The notes beneath the pieces were generated by a model. It was given only the letters and a program-made list of their open reading frames with translations, made no database searches and was not told the origin of the DNA. From contig NZ_JNLX01000050.1 of NCBI RefSeq assembly GCF_000715495.1, positions 1-64,000 of the forward strand: a stretch of 64,000 nt of DNA, written 5' to 3'. The translations under genes were made by a program, and so were the position numbers. This stretch comes from Hymenobacter sp. IS2118. GTDB lineage: Bacteria; Bacteroidota; Bacteroidia; Cytophagales; Hymenobacteraceae. This document shows, piece by piece, positions 16,133 to 23,220 of the stretch. Each line of letters opens with the position of its first letter. The first letter of the stretch is position 1.

Positions 16133-16268
16133 CAACCCCATCCCCTAGCCCCTTCCCCTCCGGGAGAAGGGGGACTAATTACTAATTTTCTAGTCTACAA
16201 ATTCTAAGCTAGAGCTAGAAACTAGTTCCCCTTCTCCCGGAGGGGAAGGGGCTAGGGGATGGGGTCAA
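16133..16268. repeat. Intergenic inverted repeat, CCCCTAGCCCCTTCCCCTCC family
   Basis: A 30-plus-base arm (CCCCATCCCCTAGCCCCTTCCCC ... AAGGGGGA) and its near-complement (TCCCCTTCTCCCGG ... GGGGCTAGGGGATGGGG) flank an A/T-rich centre with CTAGAAACTAG motifs. A relative lies at 52470-52622. Confidence 0.8.
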
Positions 16269-16309
16269 TGCCTGAACGGCCCTGATATACAACACCCGGT
16301 CGCTTTACC

Positions 16310-18904
16310 TCACGCCACCGGCTGGGGCTTAGCCGCCTGCGCCGGCGCGGCCGGAGCATCGGCTACCGCCGGAGAGCCGCCCTTGCGCCCGCGCTGCCAC
16401 ACGCTCAGCCCGAAGCCGAAGGTCATGAGCAGGGTGCCGCTCCAAAGCAGATTGATGAAGGGCTTTTCCATGGCTTTCAGAATGACGTAGTCCTTCTGGG
16501 TGGTGCTCACGGCGAAGGTGAACTTGCCGGCAACCGGGTCGATGTTGGTGAGGCTCAGGCGCACGCCCAGGTCGTCTACTTCGTCGGGCACGCGACCCAC
16601 CAAGCGGTTACGCACTAAAAACACGGGGTGCACGTGGTACTGGCGCTTTTCGCCGTGCACTATCATGTCGGCCTGCAGGGCAAGGTCGCCTTTCTGCAGG
16701 TTGAGGCCGGCGGTTTCGTGGGCCGGCTCAATGGCGCGGAACACGGCAAAATAGTCGTTCAGGAAAATAGTGTCGCCAACGGCCAGCACGTGGTCTTTTT
16801 CCTCGCTCCACTGCTTTTCCTTGCGGGGGTCGAGCACGGAGCTCACGTGCGAGTAAATGTCGTGGGTCCAGAACTGCTTCACGGCGGGCGAGGCCAGCAG
16901 GCCGCCTTCGCCCATTTCGTCGTTCACCTGCGCCCGGGGGTAGAGGGAAAACTCCTTGCCCGTTTCCCGCTCCTTGTAATTGATGCGGTAGTAGGTGTTT
17001 TCGGGCAGGATGGCCACGGTGTCACCGGTCTTGTAGTAGGTTTTGTCCCCGGCTACGATGGGGGCACGGGCCAGTGCCGTGTACTCGTCATCGGTGCGGA
17101 ACAGGAACTGCTTATCGACGTAGCCGGGCACACCGGGCACGTCAAAGAACTGGCCGGTGTAAGTGAGGTCGTAGTTCTGCATCTTGGTGGTTTCGTTGCG
17201 CCACAGCAGCACGTTGTCGCGGTTCAGCGACTCGTCGAACTCGCGCGAGTAGAGCAGGCCCGATACGTTGCGTGAAATAATGTTGGAATACCCTGAGGAG
17301 GCCAGAATGCCCAGCAGCATCAGCGCAATGCCCAGGTGGGCCACCGCCCCGCCCGATAAGCGCACCCCGCGCCGCAGCAAAGTGAAGATGGTGCCAAAGT
17401 TGGCCAGCACCCCAAACAGGCCCGCCAGCGTGAGTACCACGTAAGCCGGCGTAATGGTGAGGCCGTTGTAGCGCACCAGCAGCACTACGAGCGCCGTGCC
17501 CAGCAGCGTGAGCAACGTGGGCGCAGTGAGGGAGTTCACCAGCGTGGTTTTGTCGTTGCGCTGCCACCACATGATTTGGGCCACGCCCGAAAGCAGGGCC
17601 ACAAATACCCCCATCCAGAGCTGGGCCTTGGAGTAGTGGGCAATCTGGTCGGCGGGCAGGGCCACGTTGGTCTTAATGCCAATCAGGCCCATAAAGGAGT
17701 TGTAAACCGGAATGCTGGTAGTGAACAATACCTGGAAAGCGCCCAGGCACAGCACCGTAGCGCCCACAAACACCCACAGCTCGGGGTTGTAAAGCGTCAG
17801 CTCTTTCTCGGAAATCGGAATTTCCTTCCACCGGTAAACCAGCAGCCCAATGGCCAGCACCGAGAACACGGCCATGTAGATAAACAGCTGCCCGGACAGG
17901 CCCAGGTCCGTAAACGAGTGCACAGAGGCGTTGCCCAGCACCCCGCTCCGGGTGAGGAACGTGGCGTAAAGAATAAGCACGAAGGTGGCAATAACCAGCG
18001 CAAACGAGGTACGCAGGCCGGTGCGGCGCTTCTGCCACAGCACCATGCCATGCAGCGAGGCCACCAGCACCAGCCAGGGAATGTACACGGCGTTTTCGAC
18101 CGGGTCCCAGTTCCAGTAGCCGCCGAAGTTCAGCGTTTCGTAGGCCCAGTAGGCGCCCATTACCACGCCAATGCCCAGCACGCCGCCGCCGATGAGCGTC
18201 CAAGGCAAGGCGGGCTTCACCCAGGCGGTCAACTCGCGCTTCCAGAGGCCGGCAATGGCGAAGGCGAAGGGCACCAAGGTGAGCGCAAAGCCCAGGAACA
18301 GCGTGGGCGGGTGAATCACCATCCAGTAGTTCTGCAGCAGGGCGTTGAGGCCAGTGCCGTCCTTGGGCACGAAGTCGGGGTTCAGCTTGAACACCGGCAG
18401 GTCGGTCAGGAAGTCACGCAGCAGAATAAACGGTGACGAGCCAATCTTGACATCGCCGAGCACGATACCAAGAATCATACTCACCAAAAACAGCTGCACG
18501 CCGCTGAAAACGGCCATCACCGGCGCCTCCCACTTGCGGTTGAAGCGCATAATGAAAAGGCCCAGAACCACGTGCCAGAATATCCAGAGCAGGAAGCTAC
18601 CCTCCTGGCCTTCCCAGAAACAAGAAATCATGTACTCCACCGGCAGGTGGTTGGAGCTGTGGCTCCAGGCATAATAATATTCGTAGCGGTGAGCCTGAAT
18701 GATGTTGAACAAGCACCCAATGACGCTGAACACGGCCAGGCCGTGCACGAAAAAAGCGCCGCGCGCCACGCGCAGCCAGGAGGCATCGTCGTTGCCCAGC
18801 GCCCGGCCCCGCGTGGCCTGGAAGTAGCCGTACGCGGCCACCAAAGCCGCCGCAAACGCTACGATAACGCTCAGGTGGCCAATATTTCCAATTAATAAGT
18901 TCAT
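16310..18904 (-). CDS. ccmF: Cytochrome c heme lyase subunit CcmF (CcmF/CcsA family)
   Basis: Integral membrane protein that attaches heme to apocytochrome c. The 864-residue product has many hydrophobic helices. The tryptophan-rich periplasmic heme-binding motif is seen as FGGYWNWDPVENAVYIPWLVLVASLHG. The later part holds a large periplasmic domain before a final helix. The ATG at 18904 is chosen; the longer open frame has 35 extra residues coming from the end of the gene ahead. Upstream on the same strand are a nucleotidyltransferase and a HEPN gene, then ccmE, so ccmF is probably in the same transcript. Confidence 0.92.
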   Translation of the reverse strand: MNLLIGNIGHLSVIVAFAAALVAAYGYFQATRGRALGNDDASWLRVARGAFFVHGLAVFSVIGCLFNIIQAHRYEYYYAWSHSSNHLPVEYMISCFWEGQEGSFLLWIFWHVVLGLFIMRFNRKWEAPVMAVFSGVQLFLVSMILGIVLGDVKIGSSPFILLRDFLTDLPVFKLNPDFVPKDGTGLNALLQNYWMVIHPPTLFLGFALTLVPFAFAIAGLWKRELTAWVKPALPWTLIGGGVLGIGVVMGAYWAYETLNFGGYWNWDPVENAVYIPWLVLVASLHGMVLWQKRRTGLRTSFALVIATFVLILYATFLTRSGVLGNASVHSFTDLGLSGQLFIYMAVFSVLAIGLLVYRWKEIPISEKELTLYNPELWVFVGATVLCLGAFQVLFTTSIPVYNSFMGLIGIKTNVALPADQIAHYSKAQLWMGVFVALLSGVAQIMWWQRNDKTTLVNSLTAPTLLTLLGTALVVLLVRYNGLTITPAYVVLTLAGLFGVLANFGTIFTLLRRGVRLSGGAVAHLGIALMLLGILASSGYSNIISRNVSGLLYSREFDESLNRDNVLLWRNETTKMQNYDLTYTGQFFDVPGVPGYVDKQFLFRTDDEYTALARAPIVAGDKTYYKTGDTVAILPENTYYRINYKERETGKEFSLYPRAQVNDEMGEGGLLASPAVKQFWTHDIYSHVSSVLDPRKEKQWSEEKDHVLAVGDTIFLNDYFAVFRAIEPAHETAGLNLQKGDLALQADMIVHGEKRQYHVHPVFLVRNRLVGRVPDEVDDLGVRLSLTNIDPVAGKFTFAVSTTQKDYVILKAMEKPFINLLWSGTLLMTFGFGLSVWQRGRKGGSPAVADAPAAPAQAAKPQPVA

Positions 18905-18918
18905 AAGAAGCAGGTAAA

Positions 18919-19248
18919 TCAGGCAGGCAGCGCCACGGCCGAGCCGGGGCGTAATACTTCGTAACGGTTCAAAATTCTGGGGTGGAAGCTGGCGGGCAAC
19001 AGTGCCCAATCGTGCACATCCACAAAAATAGGCAGGTTGCTGTCCGTCAGGGCTTCACGCAGTTGGCTGAGCACACCGGCCGGAATTTCCTGCAAGTCGG
19101 CTCCACGTAGTACCAGGTCCAGGTCGCTGCCCTCGTGCGCGTTGCCGTTCACGCGGCTGCCGTAAGCCCACACGGCCACGGCTGGGGGCAGGTGCCTGGC
19201 CAGCACTTCTTGTAGCATTGCTACGTAGCGGGGATTAAGGTCGAGCAT
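18919..19248 (-). CDS. mntA: MNT-type nucleotidyltransferase, antitoxin of a HEPN/MNT pair
   Basis: A 109-residue minimal nucleotidyltransferase with the signature GSRVNGNAHEGSDLDL (GSx10DxD) and a third acidic residue in FVDVHDW. In HEPN/MNT (type VII) systems the MNT protein blocks its HEPN toxin by adding adenylate units to a tyrosine. The partner gene ends 3 bases upstream, so the two are co-transcribed and probably translationally linked. The pair sits between ccmE and ccmF. The gene name is by analogy with characterised MntA. Confidence 0.85.
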   Translation of the reverse strand: MLDLNPRYVAMLQEVLARHLPPAVAVWAYGSRVNGNAHEGSDLDLVLRGADLQEIPAGVLSQLREALTDSNLPIFVDVHDWALLPASFHPRILNRYEVLRPGSAVALPA

Positions 19249-19251
19249 GAT

Positions 19252-19677
19252 TTAATACAGCGGTTTACCGTGGAGCAATGCCGCCAAAGCCTTGGCATCT
19301 ACTACAAACTGTGGCAAAAGCTTGATGGTTTTTTCCGCAAATCCTACACCGTAGTCGTGCGCCGTCGTGTTGCGATTGTCCCGGTACAGGAGCCAGCGCT
19401 CCCCAACAGTAGTATCGAGTAGTCCGTGCTGGACCGCCGCTCGAAAAATATCCTTATACATCAGCGCCTCAGCGTGACGGGGGGTGGCATAATAAGGACG
19501 GAGTGCCTTTTTAAGCAGCTTGCCAGCTTGTTCTATAATGATTTCAAACTCCTTCACACAGGCCGAACGGTACAACTCGTAAGCAACCGACTCAGGCGCA
19601 GTTTCCTGCAATAGCGCCAAGCCCTGTTCAAGGGCCAGGGCACAGCGGGTAAGCAGCGAAGTGTCGAGTGCAGTCAT
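19252..19677 (-). CDS. hepT: HEPN-domain toxin (HepT/HI0074-like) of a HEPN/MNT pair
   Basis: A 141-residue all-helical HEPN protein ('nucleotidyltransferase substrate-binding' family). The catalytic RNase motif Rx4HxY is intact as RNTTAHDY near residue 104, with the tyrosine that MntA modifies in known systems. The gene is followed after 3 bases by its MNT partner. With both motifs complete, an active toxin-antitoxin module is likely. The gene name is by analogy. Confidence 0.85.
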   Translation of the reverse strand: MTALDTSLLTRCALALEQGLALLQETAPESVAYELYRSACVKEFEIIIEQAGKLLKKALRPYYATPRHAEALMYKDIFRAAVQHGLLDTTVGERWLLYRDNRNTTAHDYGVGFAEKTIKLLPQFVVDAKALAALLHGKPLY

Positions 19678-19690
19678 TGAAAATGCAAAT

Positions 19691-20851
19691 TTACCGCAAC
19701 GACGCTTGGGGTGGCAGTACTAATAACAATTTATCGGTGAAAAAGTGACCACGCAGCGGGTGACAGGTGATTTCGACGGCAATTTTTTCTATTCCGGCCT
19801 CCTGCCACTTGCGTACTGGCACGTGGCCCTGGCGCCGGTTGGCGGGCTGGTTTATCAGTTGCCGAGATAACAACACGCGGCCGGTGCTAGGGTTGGTGAT
19901 GACCACCGATAAATTGGATTTGGTGGGGTACTTATTCAGTGGCAACTCCAGCACGGCAGGTTCGGCGTCGGCTCCCGGCAGGGTAGCGCCCGGGCCGTAG
20001 CCGTACCACCACTGGCGCAGCCGCACCGGCGCCGGGCCCGCATCGCCCTTGGCCGTTACCACTTGGTAGTCGTAGCTGCCGGGTCCGGGCAGGGTGTCGG
20101 TCACGGTATAGCTCATCACCGGGCGGCCGTAAGTGTCGCGCTGCACGGGCACAAGGCGTACTTCGGTGCTGCGGTACTGGTGCACCTCGCGGCGCATGAG
20201 GCGGCTAGCGGGAGCGGTTGCCAGAGAATCAGGCAGGGTCCAGTTGAGCTCTACCACGCGGCTGGCGGTGGGCAGCACGCGGGTGGGGTTGGGCGGAAAG
20301 TAGCTCACGGGCATTCCTGCGGCCTGCCCGCTCACTTGCAGCGTAAACTCACAAAAGTCTTTGAGGTAGCCGTCCACGTTCAGCAGGTAAGGCCGGCCGG
20401 CGCGCAACGAGTCCAGGGTTACAAACACGTCGTCCTGGGTGCCGAGGGAAGTGCAGCTCAGGATGCGGCAGGTGGCCGGCTGGCAGGGCTGGCCGGTGAG
20501 CACCACCAACTGCACCCCGCGCACATCGCGGCACTTTTGCCCGCCGATGTTGATGAAGTACCGGCCGGAAGCAGCAGGCGTAAACTCAAACCATTGGTCG
20601 TTGTGGTATTCGATGCATTTGCCCGTGAGGCGTTCGTCCACGCAGCCGCGCTGCACGGTGCAACCGGTGGTGCTGGACGTCACCGCTTCCTCCAGCCTCA
20701 GCACGCGTCGGTTCTCGATGTTGTCGTTGGCCACCTGCGCTGAAGCGGCCGAAGTACCAGCAATCAGCAGCAGTAATTGAAAAAGTGCGCCAAGCCAGAA
20801 GCGAAAATTCGTTTCTGTACCCCGAGTTCTTATCAGTCGTGTGGCTAGCAA
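19691..20851 (-). CDS. Secreted protein of unknown function, cysteine-rich N-terminal half
   Basis: A 386-residue protein with an N-terminal signal peptide (hydrophobic FWLGALFQLLLLIAGT, cleavage likely after SAASA). The mature N-terminal half has about ten cysteines, including CTVQRGC, CQPATCRILSC and DFCEF, suggesting disulfides. The C-terminal half looks like beta-rich fibronectin/Ig-like and a T9SS-cargo-like region ('TNPSTGRVLLSRQL'). The only usable start is a TTG immediately after the ccmE stop (TAATTG), implying translational coupling. I do not recognise a family. Confidence 0.6.
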   Translation of the reverse strand: MLATRLIRTRGTETNFRFWLGALFQLLLLIAGTSAASAQVANDNIENRRVLRLEEAVTSSTTGCTVQRGCVDERLTGKCIEYHNDQWFEFTPAASGRYFINIGGQKCRDVRGVQLVVLTGQPCQPATCRILSCTSLGTQDDVFVTLDSLRAGRPYLLNVDGYLKDFCEFTLQVSGQAAGMPVSYFPPNPTRVLPTASRVVELNWTLPDSLATAPASRLMRREVHQYRSTEVRLVPVQRDTYGRPVMSYTVTDTLPGPGSYDYQVVTAKGDAGPAPVRLRQWWYGYGPGATLPGADAEPAVLELPLNKYPTKSNLSVVITNPSTGRVLLSRQLINQPANRRQGHVPVRKWQEAGIEKIAVEITCHPLRGHFFTDKLLLVLPPQASLR

Positions 20852-21280
20852 TTATTTAACCGAAGCCGTGGCCCCGTCCAGGTCCTTCTTCACGTACTTG
20901 CTAGGGCACTTCAGTAGGATTTTATCGGCCATAAAGACCTTGCCGCGCATGTTGCCGGTAATCACCACTTGCTCGGAGGCGTCGAAATCCTGCGGCTTGG
21001 GGTTGTTGTACACCACGCGCTGGGCTACCTGCAGCGTATCTACCAGCGTGAAGGCGAAGTAGTTGGGGTCCGTCATGGGGTCGTACTCCAGGTCGATGGG
21101 GCGCTGCTGGCCATCGCGCAGGAGCTTGCCCACCACGTGCACTTTGGTGGCGTTGCCCTCGGCGGCCCGCTGCCGGGCCTCACCGAAGCCCACGTACACG
21201 CTGGCATCGGCCGTGGTGCTGAGGATGATGGCGGCAGCCACCGCAATAATGGCCATGACGAAAAGGTGCGACTTCTTCAT
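20852..21280 (-). CDS. ccmE: Cytochrome c maturation heme chaperone CcmE (Cys variant)
   Basis: Membrane-anchored periplasmic heme chaperone that passes heme from CcmC to CcmF. It has 142 residues: one N-terminal membrane anchor (LFVMAIIAVAAAIILS), then an OB-fold domain with TKVHVVGKLL and VVITGNMRGKVFMADKILLKCPSKY. The canonical heme-attaching histidine (HxxxY) is replaced by cysteine (CPSKY, CxxxY), as known for a subset of CcmE proteins. It lies between ccmD and the secreted-protein gene. Confidence 0.9.
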   Translation of the reverse strand: MKKSHLFVMAIIAVAAAIILSTTADASVYVGFGEARQRAAEGNATKVHVVGKLLRDGQQRPIDLEYDPMTDPNYFAFTLVDTLQVAQRVVYNNPKPQDFDASEQVVITGNMRGKVFMADKILLKCPSKYVKKDLDGATASVK

Positions 21281-21371
21281 ATTGGATAGTGGTCGAGTGG
21301 GCGAATAATTCAGCTTAATGCCCGAGCTACTCGCAATTTAACAACAGCTAACAAGGGGCTTTGGGTCCCGG

Positions 21372-21605
21372 CTATTTCTTTATTTGTTGCTCCAGTTTGC
21401 TCACCTTCCGGTCGAGGGTGATGAGGTAGAGCAGCAGGCCCGCTACAATGAGGCCGACCACGGCCGCCACCACGTAGATTTTGCCGTTGGCCCGCAGGGC
21501 ATCGGCCATCTCGGGTGCCTCGGCCGACTGCGCAAACGCCGTGCTAATGGATAGCATCATCAGCAGGAAAAAGCCAGCCAGACGCTGGAAATAGCTAGTT
21601 TTCAT
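21372..21605 (-). CDS. ccmD: CcmD-family small membrane protein
   Basis: A 77-residue protein with a signal-like N-terminal helix ending near TAFAQSA and one further helix (IYVVAAVVGLIVAGLLLYLITLDRKVSKLEQQ) followed by a charged tail. CcmD stabilises the CcmA-B-C transporter with heme-loaded CcmE. The ATG at 21605 overlaps the end of ccmC by 11 bases; the position between ccmC and ccmE is the main evidence. Confidence 0.8.
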   Translation of the reverse strand: MKTSYFQRLAGFFLLMMLSISTAFAQSAEAPEMADALRANGKIYVVAAVVGLIVAGLLLYLITLDRKVSKLEQQIKK

Positions 21606-22350
21606 CGTGTTTCGATTGCAGGAAAGCATAGCGGCTGCTAACCTGGGTGAGCCAGAAGGCAAATAAAATCCAGCCGATAACGACTGGGTAAAACAGCTTG
21701 CGCATGGTGTCGTCGAGGTCGTACTGGCTAAAGCCGGGGTTGCCGGTTTGGCCAGGGTGCAGCGACGGCCCGCTCAGGCGCGGCAGAATGAAGAGCAGCG
21801 GCACGACGGCCGCAAACGCGAAGATGTTGTAGATGGCCGACACGCGGGCCCGCTGCTGGTCGTCGCGGAACGAGCCGCGCAGCACCAGGTAAGCGCCGTA
21901 GATGAGCATGGCCACAGCCGCGCCGTTCAGGCGCGGGTCGGGCGTCCACCACGCGCCCCAGGTGAACTTGGCCCACAGGCTGCCCGTAGCCAGGCCCAGC
22001 AGGCCCAGTACAATGCCGGTCTTGGCCGACTCGTGGGCCAGGGTATCGAGCCGGGGCGAGGGATTGCGCAGGTACTGAATGGAATACCAAACGGACACCA
22101 GGAGCACCATAATCATGGAAAACCACATGGGCACGTGGAAAAACAGGTTCCGAATGCTCTCGTTCACAATGGGTAGGGGCGGCACGCTAACCAGAAAGCC
22201 CGCCGCCGAGCCGCCCACCAGCAGTAGCACCGTCAGGGCTTTCCAGAACAAGCCGGGGCTGCGCTGCTCTATCAGGCGCTGGCCGCCCCACACGCCCGCC
22301 ACGGTGAAGACCAACCCCAACACACTGCCAATAATTTTTGCACTCGTCAT
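21595..22350 (-). CDS. ccmC: Heme export/handling protein CcmC
   Basis: Six-helix membrane protein that presents heme to CcmE. The tryptophan-rich WWD motif is clear as WAKFTWGAWWTPDPRLNG, and the flanking histidine ligands appear in LFFHVPMWFS and TLAHESAKTG. 251 residues, usual length. It follows ccmB after 30 bases. Confidence 0.94.
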   Translation of the reverse strand: MTSAKIIGSVLGLVFTVAGVWGGQRLIEQRSPGLFWKALTVLLLVGGSAAGFLVSVPPLPIVNESIRNLFFHVPMWFSMIMVLLVSVWYSIQYLRNPSPRLDTLAHESAKTGIVLGLLGLATGSLWAKFTWGAWWTPDPRLNGAAVAMLIYGAYLVLRGSFRDDQQRARVSAIYNIFAFAAVVPLLFILPRLSGPSLHPGQTGNPGFSQYDLDDTMRKLFYPVVIGWILFAFWLTQVSSRYAFLQSKHDEN

Positions 22351-22380
22351 ATCGAAAAGCTATGCACCAGGAGCCACGGG

Positions 22381-23055
22381 CTACCCGCGCCACAGGTAAG
22401 GAAACAACACATAAGACAGCGCGCCCACCAGCATGTTTAGCGCCAGCAGTGTGAGCAGCGATTGGTCGCTCACGCTGCGGTCCAACCCGTCCAGGGCGTT
22501 CTTGCTCACCTTAATGAGCAGCAGCAGCATGGGCACCATCACCGGGAAGCCGAGCACGGCCATGAGAGTGGCGCCGTTGCCGCCGGCCTTGGCCGCAATG
22601 CCCGATACCAGGGTGAGCGTGGTAGCGAAGCCTACGGCGCCCAGCAGCAGGTTGGCCACAAACAGCGGCGCGTCCTGAATGGGGTTGCCGAGAAAAACGG
22701 TGTAGAGAAACAAGCCCAGCAGCGCCACCGCCATCAACAGCAGAGCGTTATAGAGCATTTTGGCCAGAATAATGGCCTGGGGCCGCACCAGCGTATAGTA
22801 GTAGAGCCGCTGGCCAGGGCTTTCCTGCATAAACCCTTTTGCCACGGCATTGATGGCCGCAAACAGCAGAATGACCCACAGCAGCGCGTTCCAGGCCGGG
22901 GCTGGGGGCTGGCCGCCGCGCAGGCTAAAACTCAGAAAGCACACAAACACCGTGCTGCCCACGTACAGCAGCAACCCGCCCAGCGCCGACTTCTGCCGCC
23001 ATTCGAGGCGGAAGTCTTTGGCTAACAGAGTAGTGATTTCACGGAGCAGCGGCAC
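22381..23055 (-). CDS. ccmB: Heme exporter subunit CcmB
   Basis: Membrane component of the CcmAB ABC transporter in cytochrome c maturation. The product has about six helices; the family opening is LREITTLLAKDFRLEWRQKSALGGLLLYVGSTVFVC. No ATG fits. A TAnnTTTG promoter box at 23080-23087 means translation must begin downstream of it, so the GTG at 23055 (224 residues) is chosen. ccmA, the ATPase gene, is not in the window. It heads the ccmB-C-D-E unit. Confidence 0.9.
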   Translation of the reverse strand: MPLLREITTLLAKDFRLEWRQKSALGGLLLYVGSTVFVCFLSFSLRGGQPPAPAWNALLWVILLFAAINAVAKGFMQESPGQRLYYYTLVRPQAIILAKMLYNALLLMAVALLGLFLYTVFLGNPIQDAPLFVANLLLGAVGFATTLTLVSGIAAKAGGNGATLMAVLGFPVMVPMLLLLIKVSKNALDGLDRSVSDQSLLTLLALNMLVGALSYVLFPYLWRG

Positions 23056-23079
23056 GGGCAGGGGTTCGGTTTCGGGCCG

Positions 23080-23087
23080 CAAATATA
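23080..23087 (-). promoter_or_regulatory. Promoter -7 box (TATATTTG) of the ccm operon
   Basis: A full TAnnTTTG match on the minus strand 24 bases before the ccmB GTG. It decides against the longer open frame starting at 23199. Confidence 0.65.
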
Positions 23088-23148
23088 CGACCGCAGTGAA
23101 CGAATGAGGGTGAAAGCAGAAGCGTGCCGTATTACCCAAACAAAAGAA

Positions 23149-23175
23149 GCGCCGCCGGAAAAGCTCCAGCGGCGC
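23149..23175 (-). terminator. Terminator after the beta-propeller/barrel gene
   Basis: An 11-bp GC-rich stem (23149-23159 with 23165-23175, one mismatch) is followed on the minus strand by a T-rich run. Confidence 0.65.
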
Positions 23176-23220
23176 AACATAAAAATCCGTAGAATCCAAA
23201 AAAGCCGGCTAAATCTGGGG

